Source: Dichloromethanomonas sp964477085
Lineage (GTDB): Bacteria; Bacillota; Desulfitobacteriia; Desulfitobacteriales; Syntrophobotulaceae
Direction of reading: 5' to 3'
NCBI GenBank assembly: GCA_964477085.1
Contig: CAYZDF010000023.1
Location: 1 to 40,666, forward strand
DNA: 40,666 nucleotides
The position numbers and the translations under genes were made by a program. Under the pieces are notes generated by a model that was not told the origin of the DNA, did no database searches, and saw nothing but the letters and a program-made list of their open reading frames with translations. Numbering within the stretch: position 1 is the first letter of the stretch; each line of letters starts with the position of its first letter. Shown here one piece after another: positions 26,399 through 35,039 of the stretch.

Positions 26399-27649
26399 AT
26401 GAGGTTTTATCGAATGAAAAAAATGATACTTGGGTTGGTTTGTGTTGTTCTAATCCTGTTATTGGTATCAGGCTGTACAGCAAAACCGGGGCCTGCCACA
26501 GGTCCTGCCGGATCTACTAAATCATCCCCGGGAACCGAAAATACCGGCAGCCAAGGAAAAACTGAGTCAGAATCGCAGGAGACCGGAGCTTCGGGAGTGG
26601 CCGTCTCAGATGAAAAAAGCGACAGCATGCACAGCGGGAAGTTTTTCGCCAAGAACGGCAACGTCCTGATTTATTATGCCGAGCTGCAGGACGGGATTTA
26701 TATGGCCGATACCGCAAAGAATACAGTACGGCGACTGGTAAAGACCGATTCTGTGAATAAGCTCTACTTTGACGGCACCTATGTCTACTATATGCCCCAC
26801 TATTATAGGGGACGGGGTATTTTTCGTGTTGACCTCGAAGGAAACGCAGAAAAGATCTGTTCGAATTCTTCTCTGCAACTATGGCTGACCGATGATCAGA
26901 TTTATTTTACCGATCAGATCGGCTTTGACGATATCAACCAGACCCCGCGCGGAAATCTGTGTACCATGAATAAAGATGGCACCAACATTCAGATTTTGCT
27001 CAAGAACGTCGGAAATTATTTCTCCATCCAGGACGAATGGATTTATTACACCCACGTGAATAACAGGGACCTCTACAGGGCGACCTTGGACGGGAGTCAC
27101 AGCGAATTGCTGGCCGAAGGGCGCACCTATATCTCCGCAGCCGACAATAGTTATCTGATCTATACAGATTACGAAGACGGTGAAGCGCAGCATTTGCTGA
27201 ATACCCGAACCAAAGAAAATATCATCCTGGGACAGTTTGGCGGAGGCAGCCGGTATAACGGCCAATTCTATATCGTGACGCAAGAGCGGGGTCCGGACAA
27301 CCGCCCATTTTCCACAGGCCGGTCAGTATTCCAGGTCGATCAAGAAACAGGGAAGGCAGTAAAACGCGCTTTTCTGGAAATAAATAGGTTTGGGCTCGAT
27401 GGCATGTACTATGTGTTTAATGATTGGCTCTATTTTTATACGATGGAAGGCGGGCCTACCAGTCACAAGGGGACGTATCGGGTAAAATTGCCTTGCGATG
27501 ATTATGAAGCAGAGTATGTCGTTGACGGATATCTTTACTATTTGGACGGCTATGGCTATTACATTGAGGAAGGCGAGAATACCCAGCCCATTACGTTTGC
27601 CCGGATCAATCTGCAAACCGGGGAAATCACCCGCTGGCCGCTTAACTAA
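26399..27649 (+). CDS. DUF5050-like lipoprotein with propeller-type repeats
   Basis: The start is ATG 26399 or 26414; both follow a weak G-rich site, and 26363 is too far from one. A lipoprotein signal (ILGLVCVVLILLLV, lipobox SGC) is followed by a Ser/Thr/Gly-rich linker of about 50 residues. The rest has repeated strands such as IYMADTAKNTVRRL, IFRVDLEGNAEKI, LCTMNKDGTNIQIL and LYRATLDGSHSELL, the DUF5050/TolB-like pattern of a beta-propeller. It would sit on the outer face of the membrane. The ligand is unknown. It is the first of four lipoprotein genes within 7 kb on the same strand. Confidence 0.85.
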   Translation: MRFYRMKKMILGLVCVVLILLLVSGCTAKPGPATGPAGSTKSSPGTENTGSQGKTESESQETGASGVAVSDEKSDSMHSGKFFAKNGNVLIYYAELQDGIYMADTAKNTVRRLVKTDSVNKLYFDGTYVYYMPHYYRGRGIFRVDLEGNAEKICSNSSLQLWLTDDQIYFTDQIGFDDINQTPRGNLCTMNKDGTNIQILLKNVGNYFSIQDEWIYYTHVNNRDLYRATLDGSHSELLAEGRTYISAADNSYLIYTDYEDGEAQHLLNTRTKENIILGQFGGGSRYNGQFYIVTQERGPDNRPFSTGRSVFQVDQETGKAVKRAFLEINRFGLDGMYYVFNDWLYFYTMEGGPTSHKGTYRVKLPCDDYEAEYVVDGYLYYLDGYGYYIEEGENTQPITFARINLQTGEITRWPLN

Positions 27650-27782
27650 TTAGTGAGTTAATTTAACCAAAATCTGATAGAAAATAGAGTCTGCTGTTGC
27701 TGTATTCTAGTATTATAAGACATAACATTTCGAAGTTCTTCTCTGGAGAAGGTAGAATATAAGTTGGATGAGGGGGATTGAT

Positions 27783-28472
27783 GTGATTAAGGGTAATAAA
27801 GAGCTCTTCAAATATTTGGGAATAATATTCGTATCTGTGCTGCTAACCTGCAAGCTGCCCAGAGATTCATATTCAATCATGCAATATGTAATCAGGCCAA
27901 TAAGATTCGAGAATTCAGTTCTTTATTTATCTGGAATAATTCCGTTGATCATATTCGTTATTGGTATAAGGGGATTATTTCGCTTAGAACGTTATGCCAG
28001 TAAAAGTAAATTACTGATATTTTTGACTGTAATTATCCTGGTTGTCCCGATAATGAGGAGTTCAGTGGAAACAGTAAAAACAGCGTATTTCTGGACAATA
28101 AATGATGGGCTAAAGTCTATAGATTTAAAGGATGCGAATTTTAAAATTATAGATGTAACAGGTAGTAAAGCGACGATGAAAATAAAACTAACATTAATTG
28201 ATCATGGCAGGGATATAGCAGATTTTAAAGTTAGATTATCTATGCCGGGATCATTAAAGAATTACTTTGATACAGAATTTATTGAATTTGATGAACAGTA
28301 CAAAACCTTTGGCCATCGCAATATTTTCAGCATTGATAAAAATATTACAGTCAATTTAGCGGATGGTTGTACCGTTGAAGAAGTACTTGATTATCATTGG
28401 CACTGGGAGACATTCAGATACGATCTCTATAATGAGAAACAATCAGTAAAAATGATATATCATGGAATATAG
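27783..28472 (+). CDS. Small membrane protein with three to four N-terminal helices
   Basis: The GTG at 27783 is preferred because GAGGGGG lies 7 nt before it; the ATG at 27768 has no nearby site. The 229-residue product has hydrophobic segments near residues 10-25, 45-63 and 78-95 (LLIFLTVIILVVPIM), then a soluble C-terminal domain of about 125 residues with beta-strand character. I do not recognise the family. Its last 13 codons have a near-identical relic at 36155-36198, so a paralogue once existed nearby. Confidence 0.8.
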   Translation: MIKGNKELFKYLGIIFVSVLLTCKLPRDSYSIMQYVIRPIRFENSVLYLSGIIPLIIFVIGIRGLFRLERYASKSKLLIFLTVIILVVPIMRSSVETVKTAYFWTINDGLKSIDLKDANFKIIDVTGSKATMKIKLTLIDHGRDIADFKVRLSMPGSLKNYFDTEFIEFDEQYKTFGHRNIFSIDKNITVNLADGCTVEEVLDYHWHWETFRYDLYNEKQSVKMIYHGI

Positions 28473-28759
28473 AAAATAGGAGAATATTCCTGTCAATTAG
28501 TCATTAAAAGAGTTGATCCGGTTGATTGGGGTTCGATCTATATAGTTTCATCTTATTTGATGTCAGTAGCAAATGAAAACCACGAATACAATTAGAGCTT
28601 TAAACGGACGTTATCAGAGGAGAACTACATATGATCAGACAGTGTGGTTTGAACGAGATTGATATGATTTTTACAATAATAAACGATGCAACTCAAGCTT
28701 ACAAAGGGACTATTCCGGCACCGCCGGGGTTTTAAACTGAGGCAGGGGGTAAGGATAAA
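28473..28759. other. Short intergenic region with GNAT relic
   Basis: No full gene. It contains a truncated acetyltransferase reading frame (28631-28735) and the ribosome site of the WG lipoprotein. Nothing else can be supported. Confidence 0.6.
28631..28735 (+). pseudogene. N-terminal fragment of a GNAT acetyltransferase
   Basis: An ATG with GAGGAG upstream starts a 34-codon frame: MIRQCGLNEIDMIFTIINDA followed by TQAYKGTIPAPPGF and TAA. The start matches the head of GNAT proteins (MIR-C----D---I-IIND-A-AYKG-IP). The acetyl-CoA-binding core is absent, so it is a truncated relic even though the start region is intact. Confidence 0.6.
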
Positions 28760-30805
28760 ATGAAAAAAGCTACACGGGTTCTCGTGTTCATATCGGCCAT
28801 TCTAAGTATCTTAGTCGTGACTGCTTGTAACAGCCAACACAATACGCCGGAAAACCGGCCTCAGCTAATTGACTATAACGAAGCCTTATATCAGCTTAAA
28901 GATACTTATACCGGTGATAACGTTAAAGTCCACACGATAGTGAATACCTTGTCCAACGTGGAATCTTCTCTAAAATCACTTGAATTCACACTGGAATTGG
29001 AAACTGACTGGGAACCTTATGGGATTAAAGTTTTTTACCGGGTAGACAGCAGAACAAATTACCGTTTCCAAGAAGATATCGAAACTGCTTGGCATAAAAA
29101 TGCGGCCGTGATATTCAGTCTTATTCCCAATGCCGGAGAAATAACGTTCCATCTGCAAGATGAATACGGTGTCTTTGCTGTTTCTTATTATAATAGGGAA
29201 AATTTAAGCGAGTGCCCAGGTATGGAATATTTTACAGACGATAACGTGCAGAAAGCGGCAGACAGTATGGAATCTTTTTCTGCTTATCTGCTTAAGGTTG
29301 CGGAGATTAAAAATGTCAGTGAGTTTTACAGTGCCGAACAAAAGCTGTTTAATGAACGCGCCCGGCAGGTATATGACATCATCGGCGACGACTATGATTT
29401 TTATCTTAATGAAGGTGCGGATTTTTCGGTGCTCATAACGAACGAATTTATCGATACCGCTCCCATTAAGGTATTGACCGGACATAGGGAACGGCTCCTG
29501 GGAGCCGTAGGCAGCGAGGTTGATTTCATTATCTATGGTACCAGGAACTATAAAACCGGCGAATGGAACGGGCCGCCTTACCTGTTTCTGTTTGACGGGG
29601 AGAGATTAGTTACCAATGTTAACCTGGAGACTTACGATGGGCAGCGCGAGGTTCAAGAATCCTTAAGTGCTATCGAAAAAATGGGGATTCTCAAGACGAA
29701 ACTCAGCGTAAGATACCGGCTGGGTGAAGGAGGAGATAAAACCGTTGAATACTATGTCTGCAGTCATAAGAGCGGCCAAAAAGATTTGCTGGATAAGCAG
29801 GACAACGTAATCCTTGTCGGCTTTGCAAACTATGACCTTATATTAAACTATATCTTTGCCCAAAAAGGCGGCAAGTGGGGTCTTTATGACCAAAGCGGCA
29901 AGCTGGTCCTGGAGCATCGCTATGAGGAAATATTAAACCCCAATATGCCGGACGAATACAAAGTCAACGGTCTGGTGCGGGTCAAAGCAGGCGGCTTGTG
30001 GGGAGCTATTAATCAGGATGGAAAACTCTTCATCCGGCCGCAGTATGATTTTATCCATATGACTTACTATGAAGAAGTAGAACCTTTTATTAAGGTTGAG
30101 AAGGATGGGAAATTCGGCTATATCACCTGGGATGGCCAACCGCTGGTCGATGTTATCTGGGATACGGCCTTTATGGATGTGCTCAACGACTCGATTGATA
30201 CGATCTTTATCAAGCAAGGCGATAAGTGGGGCGGCATAAAAGTAATCGGCGAAGTCGCTCAGCCGGTGGACTGGAACCTTCAGCCGTCCGAAGAGGCAAA
30301 GCTATCGTTTAATCATTGGTTCTATGATTATCAGTGGGCATTTTATAAAGACCAAATACGCGACGGGAAGACGGATATCAGCTGTGATACCCTGATGTTC
30401 TTCTATGATTATTTCTCCGAGAACAACATGGAACTTCGCCTTCTCCCTGAATTCTCAGCAAACGGTAGTGTTCTTTACGAAATCACAAGTCTGGAAAAAG
30501 GACGCTCCCAGGATGGCCAAGATACCTGGAAGGCCAAGATTAACGGCTATTACTTTCCTGAAGGTGATGGCTTGGAAGAAGATGAGAATCAATCGGAAAA
30601 TGCCAAAGCCGTTTGGCAGGAACTGAAAAAACCGGATAATAAGTATTATACTTTCTCCCAAATGCGCGACAGAATGCTGCTGCAGAATCCGAGTGAAAAA
30701 CTAAAGGTAACCAGTGAATGGACCATTGAGTTTATTGTTAATGAGCCGCTGGGCGATATTAATTTCACATATCTGTCCTGCGACAGTACCTGGCCAGGGG
30801 TTTAG
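28760..30805 (+). CDS. WG-repeat lipoprotein
   Basis: The 681-residue product has a lipoprotein signal (VLVFISAILSILVV, lipobox TAC). Residues about 365-505 carry WG repeats: GKWGLYDQSGKLVLEHRYEE, GLWGAINQDGKLFIRPQYDF, GKFGYITWDGQPLVDVIWD and DKWGGIKVIG. These form short beta-hairpin units, often on surface proteins that interact with other proteins. The first 350 residues and last 170 residues are not recognised. The stop at 30803-30805 may be premature: DGQDYAEYLLQ follows in the same frame, and protein-like sequence continues in another frame to TGA at 30919-30921. GGGGG lies about 9 nt before the ATG. Confidence 0.88.
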   Translation: MKKATRVLVFISAILSILVVTACNSQHNTPENRPQLIDYNEALYQLKDTYTGDNVKVHTIVNTLSNVESSLKSLEFTLELETDWEPYGIKVFYRVDSRTNYRFQEDIETAWHKNAAVIFSLIPNAGEITFHLQDEYGVFAVSYYNRENLSECPGMEYFTDDNVQKAADSMESFSAYLLKVAEIKNVSEFYSAEQKLFNERARQVYDIIGDDYDFYLNEGADFSVLITNEFIDTAPIKVLTGHRERLLGAVGSEVDFIIYGTRNYKTGEWNGPPYLFLFDGERLVTNVNLETYDGQREVQESLSAIEKMGILKTKLSVRYRLGEGGDKTVEYYVCSHKSGQKDLLDKQDNVILVGFANYDLILNYIFAQKGGKWGLYDQSGKLVLEHRYEEILNPNMPDEYKVNGLVRVKAGGLWGAINQDGKLFIRPQYDFIHMTYYEEVEPFIKVEKDGKFGYITWDGQPLVDVIWDTAFMDVLNDSIDTIFIKQGDKWGGIKVIGEVAQPVDWNLQPSEEAKLSFNHWFYDYQWAFYKDQIRDGKTDISCDTLMFFYDYFSENNMELRLLPEFSANGSVLYEITSLEKGRSQDGQDTWKAKINGYYFPEGDGLEEDENQSENAKAVWQELKKPDNKYYTFSQMRDRMLLQNPSEKLKVTSEWTIEFIVNEPLGDINFTYLSCDSTWPGV

Positions 30806-30921
30806 GATGGGCAGGATTACGCCGAATACCTGCTGCAAGAAAGAACGTTCAGGCGGTCTTGGCTAAATACACGCTGGAATTCGCCGGCGAGGCGTGGACA
30901 TATGGGGAACTATTTAAGTGA
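30806..30921 (+). pseudogene. Likely detached C-terminus of the WG-repeat lipoprotein
   Basis: Directly after the TAG the frame reads DGQDYAEYLLQ. After a shift near 30831-30845 it continues ARKNVQAVLAKYTLEFAGEA and WTYGELFK, ending in TGA. Both stretches look like genuine protein. The simplest reading is that the upstream gene once extended about 38 codons further and now carries a stop mutation and a frameshift. Confidence 0.45.
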
Positions 30922-30954
30922 TGATGGGCATATCTTGGGGAGGAGGAATTTTTG

Positions 30955-32682
30955 ATGCGAAGAAAGATGTATCTCCTGATAACCATTTTGCTTTTTGCCC
31001 TAGGCGCGGGCTGCAGCAGTTTTCAGATAGGCGATGCGGCAGAACAACTTAGCCAGGCTGACAAAGACGCGACCGTTGAAGTTGTGACGAAGCATCTGGA
31101 GGGCAGAAAAAACGATTTTGGCGTGATCAGCCTTTCCATTAATAGTGTCCGGGCGGTTGAAAACGCCCAGCATCTGCAAAATATTCTGGAAGATGAAGAT
31201 GCCGCTAAAATGGTACTGACCAAAGAAAACATCGCCCTGGTGGACGCCTATATCAATGTTCAGTATGACGGAACCAAAGTACCTGACCAAAGTGGGGAAA
31301 ACGTATATATCGGCTTCACTCTCATCCGCCAGGATAAAGACAGTCCCTGGCTGATCAATAATTACGGCCAGGGTCTGGGCGGGGTTACTTTGATGAATTT
31401 AGAGAATCCCTATCCGGAGAGGAGCGCCGAGCTTTATGTCTGGAAAAATAAAGCGCTGACCGGCAATGATAACACTTATTTCACAATTTTGTGCGAGCAG
31501 ACAAACGAAATAAACAATAGCAGGACAGCAAGTGAGATTTACGATCTCGCTAAAGCCAGCGATGATCTTAATTACATTAATCGGTGTCTAAATGGCATTC
31601 CCAACTTGACTTATCTGGCTGTCTATCAAATGAATACCACGGATTTCACTAAGCAGGAAATGACGAATATCGCCAATCAACTTGTCATCAATACGGATAA
31701 TCACAGCATCAGCATTGGGCTTTGGGAGGAGCCGGAGTCAGCAACATGCTCGACAACTGAAGCCCCCCAAAATCCAGAGATTCCCGTCGGTATTCACCTT
31801 GCATGTCTGGAGTGGGGTACAAACGTAATTTCTTTGACCAAGGATAAGCAACAATTGCTATCCGGGCATAACTGGTATTCTGAATTTGAAAAAATGGCTA
31901 AGGAAATAGCCCTGGATGTAGAGATGAACCTGTATGCCATGGATGGTATGTACACCATCACCCCCCAGGAACCTGTACAAAAAGTACGTTATGCCAATCT
32001 TTCCGAATATTCTACTCCCGACGGAGTCATCGATTGGATTGCCATAGGCGGAGACTGGCGGCCTTTCCCCTGTACGGTTCGTTATGAAACATACACGCTG
32101 GAAAGCCAGCCGCAGAACAAAGTTTGGACGAATCATTTTGCAGGGATGTTGACGGAGGATATATCTGATACGCCTGTCATTATTAGCGAAGCCTGGTTTT
32201 TTGATCTTGACGGGGATGGGAAAAATGAAGCTTTTGTGAATGCACGCAATACAGTACCCGGTAAAATAGATGCCGCAGCGAATCCTCCGTCAAAAACGCG
32301 AACAGGAGTCTACAGCTTTTGCACCTTATTCAGCGAAAGCCTGGGAACTGTAAATCTTGACAGCAACAGCTGGTTTATAGAAGCTGATTTCTCAAAAAAA
32401 GGGATAAGCACTTCTTACACTGAGCCGGTAGGAGAAAAATATTTTCATAATGATGTTACAGCCATTCAGTATGGGAAAAACGGGGAGTATATTCTATCAC
32501 CGATTTTTAACAAAGGCCCCCATGACCCTCCGCCACGAAGCTATCCAATTGTTGCTGATATTGACGGAGACGGACAGGCGGAACTTCTGAGATTCCGTAC
32601 GCAGGTTTATGGACCGCTGAATGTCTATGCATTACAGGACGGAGAGTTAGTTCTCAGATATGCGATTACGGTAAGCGCCTAA
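30955..32682 (+). CDS. Lipoprotein with Asp-rich DxDGDG loops
   Basis: Start ATG 30955 has GGGGAGGAGG about 8 nt upstream; the TTG at 30952 is less likely. The lipoprotein signal ends LGAGC. The 575-residue product has two DxDGDG loops, DLDGDGKNEAF (near residue 420) and DIDGDGQAELL (near 540). Such loops bind calcium in FG-GAP/VCBS-type beta-propeller or dockerin-like units. The other parts are not recognised. It follows the WG lipoprotein on the same strand and likely shares its surface location. Confidence 0.82.
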   Translation: MRRKMYLLITILLFALGAGCSSFQIGDAAEQLSQADKDATVEVVTKHLEGRKNDFGVISLSINSVRAVENAQHLQNILEDEDAAKMVLTKENIALVDAYINVQYDGTKVPDQSGENVYIGFTLIRQDKDSPWLINNYGQGLGGVTLMNLENPYPERSAELYVWKNKALTGNDNTYFTILCEQTNEINNSRTASEIYDLAKASDDLNYINRCLNGIPNLTYLAVYQMNTTDFTKQEMTNIANQLVINTDNHSISIGLWEEPESATCSTTEAPQNPEIPVGIHLACLEWGTNVISLTKDKQQLLSGHNWYSEFEKMAKEIALDVEMNLYAMDGMYTITPQEPVQKVRYANLSEYSTPDGVIDWIAIGGDWRPFPCTVRYETYTLESQPQNKVWTNHFAGMLTEDISDTPVIISEAWFFDLDGDGKNEAFVNARNTVPGKIDAAANPPSKTRTGVYSFCTLFSESLGTVNLDSNSWFIEADFSKKGISTSYTEPVGEKYFHNDVTAIQYGKNGEYILSPIFNKGPHDPPPRSYPIVADIDGDGQAELLRFRTQVYGPLNVYALQDGELVLRYAITVSA

Positions 32683-32726
32683 AAGGTATTGCTCATGAAA
32701 TCTTGATGTTTTAAAGGAATGTGCAT

Positions 32727-33446
32727 ATGAAAAATTTTAAGAATGAAATGATTTCGGTATTATTAATGATCCTCTTGTTTTTGTCTGCTTGTTCACCTGC
32801 GCCTTCGCCCGCGCCGGATTCGTATGACTCCGAAACCGCGATCAGAAACGGCGATGTCGTCAATGTGCACGGCCAAACTTATAACGTTGAGCAACTCGAT
32901 GCTTTTATCGACATTGTAAAAAGCGGACACAATGCTAAGGTTCAAATCACTGAATATACGATTGAAGGCGATCCGATTATTCAGATCCTGGAATACGACG
33001 GCAAAGTCATCCACTATACTTATGATGATTCCAGGGATAAGTTTGGTGGAAGCGATAAAGGCAAAAAACAGAGTGAAATGGTTGATATTCTCAAAGAAGA
33101 AAATCAGGACACAGTCACTTGGTATCTGGTTGACGCCCAGGGGAATAAAAAGAATATTTTCCTAATACAGAATACGGAGACTGCCGAAGTCACCGCTTTG
33201 GTCGAAGGCTCCGGGGAAGGTATTATTAATGATTTAATGAAGCACCCCGAGTTGATTCCCTACGACGGAGTTTTGGGTGGAACGATGGGTTTCTACGACA
33301 CTGAAGGCATCCAAGTACTCTCCGACCGTTGGGTTTTTGCCGGTTTTGATGATGGGCATATCAATGGCTATATGCTGCTCAGCTATCGTAATAATGACGG
33401 GAAGATTTACTGGGAGGTCATCGATTCCTATTTAAGCGGGGAATAG
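32727..33446 (+). CDS. DUF4362-like lipoprotein
   Basis: Start ATG 32727 has AAAGGA 8 nt upstream; the in-frame GTG at 32721 is too close to that site. The lipoprotein signal ends LSAC, followed by a Pro/Ser linker. The first domain (GDVVNVHGQTYNVEQLDAFI, then KVQITEYTIEGDPIIQILEY and YTYDDSRDKFGG) matches the DUF4362 pattern seen in Bacillota lipoproteins. The last 90 residues (GFYDTEGIQVLSDRWVFAGF) form a separate part. Function unknown. It is the last of the lipoprotein run. Confidence 0.85.
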   Translation: MKNFKNEMISVLLMILLFLSACSPAPSPAPDSYDSETAIRNGDVVNVHGQTYNVEQLDAFIDIVKSGHNAKVQITEYTIEGDPIIQILEYDGKVIHYTYDDSRDKFGGSDKGKKQSEMVDILKEENQDTVTWYLVDAQGNKKNIFLIQNTETAEVTALVEGSGEGIINDLMKHPELIPYDGVLGGTMGFYDTEGIQVLSDRWVFAGFDDGHINGYMLLSYRNNDGKIYWEVIDSYLSGE

Positions 33447-33532
33447 GCTTGGGGAGGAGGAAAGTAAAAATTCAGGAAGAATTTATACGTAAAGATAGAA
33501 TTGTTTGATAAATAACTTCAGGGTTAGGTATT

Positions 33533-34366
33533 ATGATCAAAAACGAATTGGTCAATCAAAGTATTGATTACATCATGCAGCATTTAGACGAGGAGATTTC
33601 CATCGAAGATGTTGCTTATCATTGCCATTTCTCAAAGTATTACTTCAGCAGAGTATTTAAGGCGGCGACAGGAGAAAGTATCTACGCCTTTATCAAACGT
33701 TTAAAAATGGAACAAAGCGCGTTTCGACTGAAGGTTGAAAAAGAAAAATCCATTACCGACATCGGATATGATTACGGCTATAGTCCGTCCAATTTTAGTT
33801 CGGTATTTAAGAAGCACAATCATCTTACTCCGGCTGAATTTCGCAAAGAGAAGAATACGACGTGTGCGCCCCATCCATTTTATCCGGACAGGCTTGCCAG
33901 GTTCCAATCATTTGCCGAATATAATCAAAAGATCCAGATACAGGACCTGGATGATCTTGTGGTAATCTACGAAAGGCATCTTGGAAATTATAGTGAGCTG
34001 GGGAAAAATTGGCGTGATTTCACAGAAAAATATCAAGAATATTTAAAGGAAGATACGCTTTTACTGGAAAGGTCTTATGCGGATCCCGCCATTGCTAGTG
34101 TCGATCACTGTCTCTATGATATCTGCATGACAGTTGACAGAAATTGTCTGCTTGCTAATGTGACGACGATTCAAGGGGGAAAATTTGCGGTTTACCGCTT
34201 TGATGGATTAATACACGATATTTTTCCCGCTTTTCAAGGCATGCTTAATATTTGGCTGGCCAATAGTGGCTACGCAATGGATGAAAGATATGGCTTGGAT
34301 ATCTATCGGGCTATCGACAGGGAAAATGGGCATGTGGTCATGGATGTTTGCATACCGGTGAAATAG
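33533..34366 (+). CDS. AraC-family regulator with GyrI-like effector domain
   Basis: The 277-residue protein has the DNA-binding domain first: helix-turn-helix one (SIEDVAYHCHFSKYYFSRVF, about 22-41) and two (SITDIGYDYGYSPSNFSSVF, about 72-91), ending with the P-x-EFR motif. Residues 125-277 form a GyrI-like/SOUL-type small-molecule-binding domain (VVIYERHLGNY; GGKFAVYRFDG). This order is typical of Rob/BltR-like regulators that sense drugs or metabolites. A truncated second copy of the second helix-turn-helix lies at 23458-23592. The next gene on the same strand may be its target. Confidence 0.92.
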   Translation: MIKNELVNQSIDYIMQHLDEEISIEDVAYHCHFSKYYFSRVFKAATGESIYAFIKRLKMEQSAFRLKVEKEKSITDIGYDYGYSPSNFSSVFKKHNHLTPAEFRKEKNTTCAPHPFYPDRLARFQSFAEYNQKIQIQDLDDLVVIYERHLGNYSELGKNWRDFTEKYQEYLKEDTLLLERSYADPAIASVDHCLYDICMTVDRNCLLANVTTIQGGKFAVYRFDGLIHDIFPAFQGMLNIWLANSGYAMDERYGLDIYRAIDRENGHVVMDVCIPVK

Positions 34367-34445
34367 AGCAAGAATTCAGAAGTGAAGAACCAGACTTCTT
34401 ACTATAATGAAAAATGATTGAATTGAAAAAATGGAGGATTTAGAA

Positions 34446-35018
34446 ATGTTTGAAATAAGGAGAATTCAGGAAAACGTTATTTATGGCGCAGTCAAAAGCG
34501 CGAGCAATGATGAAACGGCAAGAGAAATCGTCTATGGAAAAGATGAGTCGGCACGAGCAGAGGACAATCCGACATGGGTGAAGTCGGCGATGAAGCGATT
34601 AGAAAACCATTTTGATAAGCCGGCGGTCAAGCAGATCCGAATGCACTGTCAGTGCGGATATGGCATGGATGAGAAATTGGCGCTGGTGAAAGAGCTGCTC
34701 GCATCTTCTTCGAGCCTGGACGAGTTCGGGAATTCAGACAAGGCGAAAGCAGCGGGGTTGTCTTACGTTGGCGGAGAACTCTATCTGCAATTTCCTTTCT
34801 GTCCATGTCCAATGCTTGCCGATGTGGATCGATTAGATACCGATACGTGGTGTCAATGTACGACCGGGTATAGTCAAGTCCTTTTTGAAGAAGCCTTTGC
34901 GTGTAAAGTCGATGTGGAATTGTTAAAAAGTGTAAAAATGGGTGATGCGATATGCCTTATGAAAATAATACCACAAGGGCCGATATGGGGAAATGTTTAT
35001 CATCGAAAAGATGGTTGA
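34446..35018 (+). CDS. Cys-rich DUF6144-like protein
   Basis: ATG 34446 is preferred because GGAGG at 34433-34437 is 8 nt upstream; the ATG at 34431 overlaps that site. The 190-residue product has clustered cysteines: MHCQCGYGMDEKL, FCPCPMLADV and WCQCTTGYSQVLFEEAFACKV. The pattern resembles the DUF6144 / L-2-amino-thiazoline-4-carboxylate hydrolase-like group, and the cysteines could bind a metal. This family assignment is from memory and moderate. It follows the AraC gene by 79 bp and converges on the Fic gene with 21 bp between stops. Confidence 0.72.
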   Translation: MFEIRRIQENVIYGAVKSASNDETAREIVYGKDESARAEDNPTWVKSAMKRLENHFDKPAVKQIRMHCQCGYGMDEKLALVKELLASSSSLDEFGNSDKAKAAGLSYVGGELYLQFPFCPCPMLADVDRLDTDTWCQCTTGYSQVLFEEAFACKVDVELLKSVKMGDAICLMKIIPQGPIWGNVYHRKDG

Positions 35019-35039
35019 TTCCCCGATAGCCCCGGTGAT

